Shown piece by piece: positions 9,574 to 17,340 of a stretch of DNA of 64,000 nt (positions within the stretch are counted from its first letter, which is position 1; each line of letters begins with the position of its first letter). The stretch lies in assembly GCF_001971785.1 (NCBI RefSeq), contig NZ_CP019389.1, positions 2,553,001-2,617,000 on the forward strand. The letters run 5' to 3'. The notes beneath the pieces were generated by a model. That model was not told the DNA's origin, ran no database searches, and worked only from the letters and a program-made list of their open reading frames with translations. The stretch is from Seonamhaeicola sp. S2-3. Its GTDB lineage: Bacteria; Bacteroidota; Bacteroidia; Flavobacteriales; Flavobacteriaceae. The position numbers and the translations under genes were made by a program.

Positions 9574-9581
9574 CAAAGATA
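9574..9581 (-). promoter_or_regulatory. Putative -7 box of the DUF4199 gene
   Basis: The minus strand reads TATCTTTG, a match to TAnnTTTG, 41 bp before the ATG. Confidence 0.5.
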
Positions 9582-9627
9582 CCAAATAGTTACACAAAAA
9601 ACAGAAATAAAAATTAACAAAAAAGTA

Positions 9628-9657
9628 TTGTTTATTTGTAAAGAATACTTAAATTTG
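9628..9657 (+). promoter_or_regulatory. Promoter of the L31 gene
   Basis: TTG at 9628-9630 and TAAATTTG at 9650-9657 are separated by 19 bp, matching the Bacteroidota -33/-7 arrangement. The start codon is 35 bp downstream. Confidence 0.65.
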
Positions 9658-9692
9658 CACCTCGAAAAATTAAAGATTTAAAGCGTAAAGCG

Positions 9693-9944
9693 ATGAAAAA
9701 AGGTATACATCCAGAAAATTATAGAATAGTAGCGTTTAAAGATATGTCTAACGATGATGTGTTTTTAACAAAGTCTACCGCAGATACAAATGAGACTATT
9801 GAAGTTGATGGTGTTGAGTATCCACTTGTAAAAATGGAGATTTCAAGAACATCGCACCCATACTATACTGGTAAATCTAAATTAGTTGATACGGCAGGAC
9901 GTATTGATAAGTTTAAAAACAAATACGCTAAGTTTAAAAAGTAA
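9693..9944 (+). CDS. rpmE2: 50S ribosomal protein L31 type B
   Basis: An 83-residue type B L31, a component of the large ribosomal subunit at the central protuberance. It has the diagnostic start [11 protein letters not shown] and [21 protein letters not shown], and lacks the zinc-binding CxxC of type A L31. Length is normal. It stands alone between a good promoter and a terminator. In bacteria that carry both forms, type B is used under zinc shortage; in this phylum it is often the only form. Confidence 0.97.
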   Translation: MKKGIHPENYRIVAFKDMSNDDVFLTKSTADTNETIEVDGVEYPLVKMEISRTSHPYYTGKSKLVDTAGRIDKFKNKYAKFKK

Positions 9945-9970
9945 ACTTAACGAATATATTATACCATTGA

Positions 9971-9998
9971 GCCTTTCTATTACAGAAAGGCTTTTTTA
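9971..9998 (+). terminator. Terminator after rpmE2
   Basis: Stem GCCTTTCT/AGAAAGGC (9971-9978 with 9984-9991), 5-nt loop, then a T-rich run. It lies 26 bp past the rpmE2 stop. Confidence 0.88.
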
Positions 9999-10092
9999 TT
10001 TTATGCTTTTAACATACATTTGGCTACGAAACAGCAATTAAGCTATAATAAAGTATTATGCTTTTAACCTAACCTTTAACTTTTAAATTGCT

Positions 10093-11268
10093 ATGAATTA
10101 TATCCTTTTTGATGGCCCCTATCGGAATAATTTATTACCATTTACTTATACAAGACCTGTAGCCGATATTAGAATAGGTATTTTAACCATTAGAGAAAAA
10201 TGGGAAACTTATCTAGACACCACCACAACCACAATAACAGAAGATTATTTATCAGATAAATTTCCAATGGTTGAAATGGAAACTAATATAATGATAAATG
10301 CATCATACCTTCCTAATCTAGAATTAGTTGAAATGGTGAAGGGTTTAAAAGAAAATCAAGCTATTTTTAAAGGAGAAGATGTTATAGCTTTTTATGCAAA
10401 AGAAGGTGAAGAAGCTATCAATTTTGATACCTACCAAGCATTAGAATTTGAAGATGATTGTTTAAAGATTGAAAATACTTGGGACATTTTTTCTAAAAAT
10501 AGCGAAGCCATTCAAGAAGATTTTAATTTAATTACTAAAGACAGAACGTCTCAACCCATACCAGAAACTACAGTAGCCTTTCATTCAGAAAATATTTTTA
10601 TAGAACCTGGGGCTAAACTACCATTGTGTTCTTTAAATGCCGAAAAAGGACCAATTTATATAGGAAAAAATACAGAGATTATGGAAGGTGCCATGATAAG
10701 AGGCCCTTTTGCTTTGTGTGAAAATGCTATTGTAAAAATGGGAGCAAAAATTTACGGTTCTACAACCATTGGTCCGCATAGTAAAATTGGAGGTGAGGTA
10801 GATAATGCAGTTATTTTTGGTTACTCCAGTAAAGGACATGACGGGTTTTTAGGAAATTCCGTTTTAGGAGAATGGTGCAATTTAGGGGCAGATACCAATA
10901 CATCTAATTTAAAAAATAATTATGCCGAAGTTAGATTGTGGGACTACCAAACAGAAAGTTTTATGAAAACCGGTAAACAATTCTGTGGCCTATTAATGGG
11001 AGATCATAGTAAAGCAGGTATCAACACTATGTTTAACACTGGTACGGTGGTTGGTGTTAGTGCCAATGTGTTTGGTAGCGGTTTCCCAAGAAATTTTATT
11101 CCAAGTTTTAGTTGGGGCGGTAGTGCTGGTTTTACAACATATTTAACAAAAAAAGTATTTGAAGTAGCCAAAGTGGTAATGGCAAGACGTAATGAAGAAT
11201 TTACAGAACAAGACAAACAAATATTAGAACACGTTTTTCAAGAAACAAAAAAATACCGAAGAGATTAG
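10093..11268 (+). CDS. GlmU-like bifunctional sugar nucleotidyltransferase/acyltransferase
   Basis: A 391-residue protein of the alternative GlmU type found in Bacteroidota. The N-terminus (MNYILFDGPYRNNLLPFTYT) fits the divergent NTP-transferase domain, and the C-terminal half (from about residue 180) is a left-handed beta-helix with hexapeptide repeats (GPIYIGKNTEIMEGAMIRGP, KMGAKIYGSTTIGPHSKIGG). The proposed role is UDP-GlcNAc synthesis, by uridylylation and acetylation of glucosamine-1-phosphate, feeding peptidoglycan and LPS. This is assigned from the family and not tested. It is followed by a dispersed palindromic repeat and a small membrane protein. Confidence 0.82.
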   Translation: MNYILFDGPYRNNLLPFTYTRPVADIRIGILTIREKWETYLDTTTTTITEDYLSDKFPMVEMETNIMINASYLPNLELVEMVKGLKENQAIFKGEDVIAFYAKEGEEAINFDTYQALEFEDDCLKIENTWDIFSKNSEAIQEDFNLITKDRTSQPIPETTVAFHSENIFIEPGAKLPLCSLNAEKGPIYIGKNTEIMEGAMIRGPFALCENAIVKMGAKIYGSTTIGPHSKIGGEVDNAVIFGYSSKGHDGFLGNSVLGEWCNLGADTNTSNLKNNYAEVRLWDYQTESFMKTGKQFCGLLMGDHSKAGINTMFNTGTVVGVSANVFGSGFPRNFIPSFSWGGSAGFTTYLTKKVFEVAKVVMARRNEEFTEQDKQILEHVFQETKKYRRD

Positions 11269-11272
11269 TTTT

Positions 11273-11338
11273 TTGGGCGTTACCCTATCGGGTCGGGCTT
11301 TCCGCGTTACACGGTAACTTGCTGCAATCCCTAACGCA
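11273..11338 (+). repeat. Dispersed palindromic repeat, copy 1 (short form)
   Basis: A 66-bp intergenic element starting TTGGGCGTTACCC, with GGGTCGGGCTTTCCGC in the middle and GCAATCCCTAACGCA at the end. The same start, middle and end occur at 48856-48939 and, inverted, at 36844-36938. This copy has a different and shorter centre (GTTACACGGTAAC). It is GC-rich in an AT-rich genome and starts 4 bp past the GlmU-like stop codon. Confidence 0.85.
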
Positions 11339-11376
11339 ATAAAACGTCTGTTAATTATTATAAAGGATTAAAGTTT

Positions 11377-11709
11377 ATGTTAGGGTTATTACTTATCTAT
11401 TTTATTGGAAAAAGATTTTATGATTTAGCAACAGAGTACAACCAAAAAAAATGGTTATATGCTATTTTAAGTGTAGTAGTGTATTATGTAACCGCTTTAG
11501 TTTTAGGGTTTGTATTAGGAATTTTAGATACTTTGTTTGATTGGGGTATTGACTGGGATAATAGTTTTGGTTGGAGTTTATTAGGTATTCCTGCGGGGTT
11601 ACTAGCCGTTTGGGGTTTTTACACAATACTAGAAACCAAATGGAAAAAATCTGTTGTAATTGTTAAAGATGAAATTCAAGATATTGGCAAAAAAGTAGAA
11701 GAAGATTAA
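11377..11709 (+). CDS. Small membrane protein of unknown function
   Basis: A 110-residue protein with three hydrophobic segments, at about residues 1-10, 27-49 and 65-82, and a charged C-terminal tail (KWKKSVVIVKDEIQDIGKKVEED). I do not recognise a family. The motif DWGIDWDNSFGW between the last two helices is rich in Trp and Asp. It lies downstream of the GlmU-like gene across a dispersed repeat, and its stop overlaps by 4 bp the stop of the convergent binding-protein gene. Confidence 0.65.
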   Translation: MLGLLLIYFIGKRFYDLATEYNQKKWLYAILSVVVYYVTALVLGFVLGILDTLFDWGIDWDNSFGWSLLGIPAGLLAVWGFYTILETKWKKSVVIVKDEIQDIGKKVEED

Positions 11710-13325
11710 TGTTTGCTAACCCGTCTTAAATCCAATAAATTAATAGGGTTTATACCTAAACCTTTTATGTTTTTTCTGGTAAAACGTATTACTTCGTCAT
11801 AGTATAAAGGCACCATAATAGCGTGGTCCATGGCTATAGAATCTATAGTTTTGTATAGCTGTTTACGCTCATCAATATTAGTAATAGTAAAGGCTTTGTT
11901 ATATAAGCTATCAACCGTTTTATTGTTAAAATGAAAGTAATTAGAACCATTAGGAGCAAAATTTTTGCTGTAAAAAATAGAAAGGTAGTTTTCGGCATCT
12001 AAATAATCGGCAATCCAAGAACTTCTAAACATATCAACTTTTCCGTTAGAGCGGGCACTTCGTAAAGAAGCTTCGGGCATCACATCAACATTAATGGTTA
12101 ATCCTGCTTTTTCTAATTCTCTTTGTATAAACTCACAAAAACTTAAATAATTACTAGTGGTTACCAATGTGATTTCTGGGTTTTTTATGCCACTTTCTTC
12201 TTTAAATTGGTCAATAAGTTGTTTTGCTTTTTTTGGGTTGTAAGTATAGCCGTTAGAGGGGTTGTAGCCCGCTAACCCAATAGGAATAAATCCTCCATTA
12301 GCAGGATTACCAACACCATTGTTTAAATAAAGCATCATTTTTTTTCGGTTAAAACCGTAATTAATGGCTTTTCTAATAAGCTTAGATTGTATTTCGGGAG
12401 TTTTTGAATCTAAGTAAAACCCAAGATATTCGGTGTTTAAGTAAGGACCTCTAATCATATTTACACTATTAGCATATTTATCTCTAAGTTTCCCATCAGC
12501 TGTTAAAAGTTCGTCTTTATAAGAAGCATCTAAACCAGAAATAAAATCTATATTACCTTGTGCAAATTGTAAAAATTCACTCTGTTTGTCAGGTAGAAAA
12601 GTTAGGGCAATGGCTTCTAAATAAGGTAATTGGTTTCCTAATGAATCTTTTTCAAAATAAAGCTCATTTTTTCTAAGAACTAGTTTAATGTTTTCTTCCC
12701 ATCTTTTAAATTTAAAAGGCCCTGTGCCAATTGGGTTTGCTCTAAAATCAATGCCGTAATGCTCAACAATTTCTTTGGGTACTACAGAGCAATATTTCAT
12801 AGTAAGTAAACCAATAAAAGCAGGAAAAGGTTGTTTTAATTCAATTTTAAAAATAGTATCGTTTATAGCTTTAAAGCCTTTTACTTTGTTTAAAACCCAA
12901 CTTCCTGGAGCTGCTATTTTTTTATCTCTTAACCGGTTTAAACTATATTCAAAATCTTTTGCAATAACGGTTCTAGTAGAGTCTTTACCAAAAAGTGGGT
13001 GCTTGTGAAAATAAACATCGTTACGTAAAATAAAGGTGTAAGTAGTAGCATCATCAGAAATAGACCAAGATTTTGCAATACAAGGCTTTATGTTCAAAGC
13101 ATCGTCTAATTGCACTAAACCATTGTATAGTTGGTTGTTTATAGAGTTGTCTTGCAGTGTTCTTGAAAAAGCAGGGTCTAAAGTATTAATGTTAGCGTAT
13201 TCATTATACCTAAAAACTAAATGGTCTCTACTAATGTTGTTGTTATTTCTGCAAGAAACAAAAAAGATTACTGTGCAACTAATTGATAAGTAGTTTGTTA
13301 ATAGGTTTGTAATACGTTTTATCAT
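11706..13325 (-). CDS. ABC transporter substrate-binding lipoprotein, family 5 (peptide type)
   Basis: A 539-residue extracytoplasmic solute-binding protein of the DppA/OppA family. A signal sequence with lipobox VSCR ends near residue 25, and the mature protein begins with Asn/Arg. Family features include LNTLDPAFS-type start (ANINTLDPAFSRTLQD), YTFILRNDVYFH, and the C-terminal region around DYLDAENYLSIFYS. The likely ligand is an oligopeptide. No permease or ATPase genes for such a system are nearby, so it is an orphan in this window. It converges on the small membrane protein with a 4-bp overlap. Confidence 0.85.
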   Translation of the reverse strand: MIKRITNLLTNYLSISCTVIFFVSCRNNNNISRDHLVFRYNEYANINTLDPAFSRTLQDNSINNQLYNGLVQLDDALNIKPCIAKSWSISDDATTYTFILRNDVYFHKHPLFGKDSTRTVIAKDFEYSLNRLRDKKIAAPGSWVLNKVKGFKAINDTIFKIELKQPFPAFIGLLTMKYCSVVPKEIVEHYGIDFRANPIGTGPFKFKRWEENIKLVLRKNELYFEKDSLGNQLPYLEAIALTFLPDKQSEFLQFAQGNIDFISGLDASYKDELLTADGKLRDKYANSVNMIRGPYLNTEYLGFYLDSKTPEIQSKLIRKAINYGFNRKKMMLYLNNGVGNPANGGFIPIGLAGYNPSNGYTYNPKKAKQLIDQFKEESGIKNPEITLVTTSNYLSFCEFIQRELEKAGLTINVDVMPEASLRSARSNGKVDMFRSSWIADYLDAENYLSIFYSKNFAPNGSNYFHFNNKTVDSLYNKAFTITNIDERKQLYKTIDSIAMDHAIMVPLYYDEVIRFTRKNIKGLGINPINLLDLRRVSKH

Positions 13326-13340
13326 GTAACTTATTAGTTG

Positions 13341-13348
13341 TAAATTTG
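13341..13348 (+). promoter_or_regulatory. Putative -7 box for mtaB
   Basis: TAAATTTG, a full match to TAnnTTTG, lies about 70 bp before the proposed GTG start of mtaB. The -33 region is weak. Confidence 0.5.
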
Positions 13349-13382
13349 CAATCTTTTAGCTGTAAATATAAATTTAAAAAGT

Positions 13383-13400
13383 CCCTGAAACAAGTTTGGG
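13383..13400 (+). repeat. Degenerate copy of a short CTGAA...TTCAG hairpin repeat
   Basis: CCCTGAAACAAGTTTGGG forms a small hairpin with G:U pairs. It resembles the CTGAAACAAATTCAG hairpin at 32920-32938 and the one at 59611-59630. It sits in the mtaB leader and covers a possible upstream TTG start. Confidence 0.45.
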
Positions 13401-13410
13401 CTCATTTAAA

Positions 13411-14745
13411 GTGAATAACAAAAAGGTAGCATTTTATACTTTAGGCTGTAAGTTGAATTTTTCTGAAACCTCTACCATTGCCAGAAGTTTTGTAAACGAA
13501 GGTTTTGATAGGGTAGATTTTTCTGAAAAAGCCGATATATATGTAATTAACACATGCTCGGTAACTGAGAATGCCGATAAACGATTTAAAACCATTGTAA
13601 AGCAAGCACAAAAAGCTAATGATAAAGCTTTTATTGCAGCGGTTGGGTGTTACGCACAATTAAAACCAAAAGAGTTAGCAGATGTTAATGGTGTAGATTT
13701 GGTTTTAGGTGCAACCGAAAAATTTAAGATAACAGATTATTTAAATGATCTTACTAAAAACGATTTTGGGGAGGTACATTCATGTGAAATTGAAGAAGCC
13801 GATTTTTATGTTGGGTCTTACTCAATAGGAGACAGAACCCGTGCTTTTTTAAAAGTGCAAGATGGTTGTGATTATAAGTGTACCTATTGTACCATTCCGT
13901 TAGCGCGAGGTATCTCTAGGAGTGATACCATGGAAAACGTGCTAAAAAACGCCAGGGAAATTTCATCAAAAAATATTAAAGAAATTGTGCTAACAGGCGT
14001 TAATATTGGCGATTATGGTAAAGGTGAATTTGGAAATAAAAAGCACGAACATACCTTTTTAGATTTAGTAACAGAGTTAGATAAGGTTGAAGGTATAGAG
14101 CGCCTTAGAATTTCTTCTATAGAACCCAATTTACTAAAAAATGAAACCATAGACTTAGTATCTAAGTCTAGAGCATTTGTACCGCATTTTCATGTGCCAT
14201 TACAAAGCGGAAGCAATGAAATTCTTAAAAAAATGAAGCGCAGATACATGCGTGAATTGTATGTAGATAGGGTTGCTAAAATAAAAGAAGTTATGCCACA
14301 CGCCTGTATTGGTGTAGATGTTATTGTTGGTTTTCCTGGTGAAACTGATGAGCATTTTTTAGAAACATACAACTTTCTGAATGCGCTAGATATTTCATAT
14401 TTACATGTGTTCACTTATTCAGAAAGAGATAATACCGAGGCTGCTAAAATGGATGGCGTAGTACCAAGTAATGTACGTAGTAAACGTAGTAAAATGTTGA
14501 GAGGCTTGTCGGTTAAAAAACGTCGTGCATTTTATGAAAGTCAAATAGGAAGCAAAAGAACCGTATTGTTTGAAAGTGAAAACAAGGAAGGTTACATTCA
14601 CGGATTTACTGAAAATTACGTTAAGGTAAAAGCGCCTTGGAATCCAGAGTTAGTTAATACCCTTCATGAAGTTGAATTAACTAAAATTGATGACGACGGA
14701 TTAGTACGTTTTGAGTTTATAAATACTTTAGCTTTAGATAAATAG
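13411..14745 (+). CDS. mtaB: tRNA (N6-L-threonylcarbamoyladenosine37-C2)-methylthiotransferase
   Basis: A radical-SAM methylthiotransferase, 444 residues from the GTG start. It converts t6A37 to ms2t6A37 in tRNAs reading ANN codons. The N-terminal UPF0004 domain supplies the three cluster cysteines in TLGCKLNFSE, INTCSVTENAD and VGCYAQ. The radical SAM cluster motif is CDYKCTYC near residue 153. A TRAM domain forms the last ~60 residues. I chose GTG at 13411 because the product MNNKKVAFYTLGCKLN fits relatives and the upstream TTG at 13396 lies inside a short repeat hairpin; the TTG would add five residues. A TAAATTTG promoter box lies upstream. Confidence 0.92.
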   Translation: MNNKKVAFYTLGCKLNFSETSTIARSFVNEGFDRVDFSEKADIYVINTCSVTENADKRFKTIVKQAQKANDKAFIAAVGCYAQLKPKELADVNGVDLVLGATEKFKITDYLNDLTKNDFGEVHSCEIEEADFYVGSYSIGDRTRAFLKVQDGCDYKCTYCTIPLARGISRSDTMENVLKNAREISSKNIKEIVLTGVNIGDYGKGEFGNKKHEHTFLDLVTELDKVEGIERLRISSIEPNLLKNETIDLVSKSRAFVPHFHVPLQSGSNEILKKMKRRYMRELYVDRVAKIKEVMPHACIGVDVIVGFPGETDEHFLETYNFLNALDISYLHVFTYSERDNTEAAKMDGVVPSNVRSKRSKMLRGLSVKKRRAFYESQIGSKRTVLFESENKEGYIHGFTENYVKVKAPWNPELVNTLHEVELTKIDDDGLVRFEFINTLALDK

Positions 14746-14851
14746 TTGCTTTAATCTGGTTTTATTAAGGTTAAACGATTTTTTTTGATATAAAAGGGTA
14801 GTTGGTAGTATGTTAGTTGCGAAATTAATTTTCACCCAAATAACCTAACCA

Positions 14852-15238
14852 ATGAAAACCTACAGCCCACTATTAATATTATTACTTTTTTCTGCTCTCT
14901 TTCTATCTTGTTCTACAGAACAGGTTGATGAATATAATAATGTAATAGGTGTTTGGGAGAACTTAGAAGTTTCAAACAGTACAAACACAACAACACACAG
15001 CTTAACATTTGCTTCAAATAAAACAGTTAAGAGTATTCTCAAAGTAGAAGAGTTATCAGGAGCAATAACCTCAAATGCATCTATATATAATTGGAGTGTT
15101 GATGGTAACTTAATAACGGTTAGTGATGGTGAGACCCAATGGGTTTATGCAATTACGGCAAACTCTCAATTGGTTTTAAATGATGAGCAACAAAACTTAC
15201 TCTACAATAAAATTTCAGATGTAGTAGATAACTATTAA
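14852..15238 (+). CDS. Small secreted lipoprotein, lipocalin-like
   Basis: A 128-residue protein with a signal peptide and lipobox (LFLSCST, Cys near residue 20). The mature part reads as beta-strands with the pattern VIGVWENLEVS...SLTFASNKTV...YNWSVDGNLITV, as in Bacteroidota lipocalin-like lipoproteins. Function is unknown. It has its own terminator and is the only gene between mtaB and the GNAT gene. Confidence 0.72.
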   Translation: MKTYSPLLILLLFSALFLSCSTEQVDEYNNVIGVWENLEVSNSTNTTTHSLTFASNKTVKSILKVEELSGAITSNASIYNWSVDGNLITVSDGETQWVYAITANSQLVLNDEQQNLLYNKISDVVDNY

Positions 15239-15240
15239 AT

Positions 15241-15277
15241 AAAAAAGCCAAAACATGTGTTATGCTCTGGCTTTTTT
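15241..15277. terminator. Terminator between the lipoprotein and the convergent GNAT gene
   Basis: AAAAAAGCCA at 15241-15250 pairs with TGGCTTTTTT at 15268-15277. It sits 3 bp after the lipoprotein stop and 23 bp from the stop of the convergent minus-strand gene, so it can serve both. Confidence 0.85.
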
Positions 15278-15299
15278 ATGTTTTACAATTAAATAAAAC

Positions 15300-15596
15300 T
15301 TAAATTCTCACTCCAACAGGTAGCATACGTTTGTACTTTCTGTTGCTTCTAACAAATTTTGCAATTTCGGGACTTGTAGGTACCACACTTAAATTACGTT
15401 CTCTAATTTGTTCAAAAACAGCTGAAATAAACTCTTTGCTAAAATTTTCGTCTTTAATTTCCTCTGGAATGATAAGCTTCGTTAAAAAGATTTTACGCTC
15501 TTGAAGTGAATATTCAATTTTTGCTAAATGATCATCAACTTTAATTTCAAATTGGCGTAAAAAATCATTATCTACTAGTTCAGCAACATCAACCAT
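15300..15596 (-). CDS. Small GNAT-fold N-acetyltransferase-like protein
   Basis: A 98-residue protein resembling the minimal GNAT group (COG2388/YjdJ type). IEYSLQERKIFLTKLIIPEEI corresponds to the first beta-strands, and SVVPTSPEIAKFVRSNRKYKRML to the C-terminal V.P.C/S..A..F...P.Y stretch. The substrate is unknown. It stands alone, with a TAATTTTG box about 70 bp upstream. The assignment rests on motif resemblance. Confidence 0.7.
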   Translation of the reverse strand: MVDVAELVDNDFLRQFEIKVDDHLAKIEYSLQERKIFLTKLIIPEEIKDENFSKEFISAVFEQIRERNLSVVPTSPEIAKFVRSNRKYKRMLPVGVRI

Positions 15597-15664
15597 TTGT
15601 ATAAATTTTTTAATTTAAGCGGAGAATTAAAACAAGCAAACTATGTTTGTCTTAGTTTTCTGTG

Positions 15665-15672
15665 CAAAATTA
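15665..15672 (-). promoter_or_regulatory. Putative -7 box of the GNAT gene
   Basis: The minus strand reads TAATTTTG followed by CACA, matching TAnnTTTG. On the opposite strand TATGTTTG at 15642-15649 could serve the hydrolase gene, so the interval may hold divergent promoters. Confidence 0.45.
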
Positions 15673-15717
15673 CTAAAAAAAAACCTGAATATAAAGAAAA
15701 AGTTAAGTTAATGCCCT

Positions 15718-16383
15718 ATGAGTCAAGAACTAATCCATGTGTATTTAATGCCAGGTATGGCAGCAAGCCCATTAATTTTTGAAAATATAAAATTTCCCGA
15801 AGATAAATTCAAGGTACATCATTTAGAATGGATCATCCCTTTTGAAAATGAATCGCTTACTAATTACGCATTGCGTATGACAAAATTTATTAAAAATGAT
15901 AATGTAGTTTTATTAGGAGTGTCTTTTGGAGGGGTTTTGGTTCAAGAAATGAGTAAACATATTAATGTTAGAAAGTTAATAATTGTTTCTAGTGTAAAAT
16001 CTAAAAAAGAAATACCAAAGCACATGCAGCTTGCCGCAGCTACAGGAGTATATAAATTGTTGCCAACTCAATTAGCAAGTAAGATTGATGTCTTAGAAAA
16101 ATATGCCTTTGGGAAGAATTTTACCAAACGCCTAAAATTGTATAAAAAATACCTTTCTGTTAATGATAACCAATACTTAAGTTGGGCAATAAAACAAATG
16201 GTTAATTGGAATCAAGCAGAACCACCAACGGGTATTATTCATATTCACGGAGAAGATGATGCTGTTTTTTCAATTAGTAATATAACAGATTGTATTACAA
16301 TACCAAAGGGAACGCACATTATGATTATTAATAAATATAAGTGGTTTAATCAACATTTAGCCGATATTATACTTGAAAATTAA
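15718..16383 (+). CDS. Alpha/beta hydrolase
   Basis: A 221-residue small alpha/beta hydrolase. The nucleophile elbow is GVSFGG near residue 64, the acid probably lies in HGEDDAVFS near 177, and the histidine in KGTHIMI near 200. No signal peptide, so cytoplasmic. The substrate is unknown. It precedes a lytic transglycosylase and cardiolipin synthase on the same strand (32-bp gap), so cotranscription with envelope genes is possible. Confidence 0.82.
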   Translation: MSQELIHVYLMPGMAASPLIFENIKFPEDKFKVHHLEWIIPFENESLTNYALRMTKFIKNDNVVLLGVSFGGVLVQEMSKHINVRKLIIVSSVKSKKEIPKHMQLAAATGVYKLLPTQLASKIDVLEKYAFGKNFTKRLKLYKKYLSVNDNQYLSWAIKQMVNWNQAEPPTGIIHIHGEDDAVFSISNITDCITIPKGTHIMIINKYKWFNQHLADIILEN

Positions 16384-16415
16384 TTCACATTTAGTAATTT
16401 TAGACAAAACTTTTT

Positions 16416-17339
16416 ATGATGAAGATAGTAGAACGCCTTTTAGCGTGCGTGGGATTGTTAAGTTTATGTTTTCTGTTTATTTATGCCCTTCAAGACGCAC
16501 CTACCGATGAAAATTTTGAAAAAAAACTTATAAACGATTACAATGTTTATGCGCTTCAAGTTCCTGAAAATTTAGATTTTGCAGGAGAACCAGTGCCTTT
16601 AAATAATCCTGATATTTTAGAACGAATGGATAGAGAGCTATTGGTAAATACTTATTGGCAATCTAACGGATTATTAATGTTTAAACGTTCTAAAAAATAC
16701 TTTCCTATTATAGAGCCTATTTTAGCAAAATACGGCGTTCCAGATGATTTTAAATATTTAGCAGTTATAGAAAGTGGTTTAACCAATGCTGTATCTCCAG
16801 CTGGAGCAAGGGGTGTGTGGCAAATTATGAAAGCCACTGGTAAAGAAAATGGCTTAGAGGTTAATAGTAATGTAGATGAGCGTTATCATTTAGAAAAAGC
16901 TACAGAAGTTGCTTGTAAATATTTGTTAAAAGCCAAAGAGAAATTAGGGTCTTGGACACTGGCAGCAGCTGCATATAATGCAGGACAAGCGGGAATAGCA
17001 CGTAGATTAAAAGAACAAAAGGTTTCAAATTATTACGATTTATTATTAGGGGAAGAAACAGGACGCTACATATTTAGAATTGTAGCCTTTAAAGAAATTT
17101 TATCTCACCCAAATAAATATGGCTTCAATTTTAGAGATAAAGATTTATATACCAATATCCCAACTTATAAGGTTGAAGTTGATACCGCTGTAACCGATTT
17201 TTCGAGTTTTGCACAAAAATTTGGTATTAATTATAAAATACTAAAACTGCATAATCCTTGGTTAAGAGAACCTCATCTTAATAATAAATCAAGAAAACTT
17301 TACCAGATAGAAATACCCAAAGAGGGGTATTATCAATAA
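16416..17339 (+). CDS. Lytic transglycosylase, MltD-like
   Basis: A 307-residue cell-wall hydrolase that cleaves between MurNAc and GlcNAc. An N-terminal hydrophobic signal/anchor (LLACVGLLSLCFLFIYAL) is followed by the SLT domain. The catalytic Glu is in AVIESGLTNAVSPAGARGVWQ near residue 117, and TLAAAAYNAGQAGIARRL near residue 190 is the second family motif. No LysM repeats are evident in the C-terminal part. The next gene, cardiolipin synthase, begins 1 bp after its stop, which suggests one envelope operon. Confidence 0.9.
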   Translation: MMKIVERLLACVGLLSLCFLFIYALQDAPTDENFEKKLINDYNVYALQVPENLDFAGEPVPLNNPDILERMDRELLVNTYWQSNGLLMFKRSKKYFPIIEPILAKYGVPDDFKYLAVIESGLTNAVSPAGARGVWQIMKATGKENGLEVNSNVDERYHLEKATEVACKYLLKAKEKLGSWTLAAAAYNAGQAGIARRLKEQKVSNYYDLLLGEETGRYIFRIVAFKEILSHPNKYGFNFRDKDLYTNIPTYKVEVDTAVTDFSSFAQKFGINYKILKLHNPWLREPHLNNKSRKLYQIEIPKEGYYQ

Positions 17340-17340
17340 A

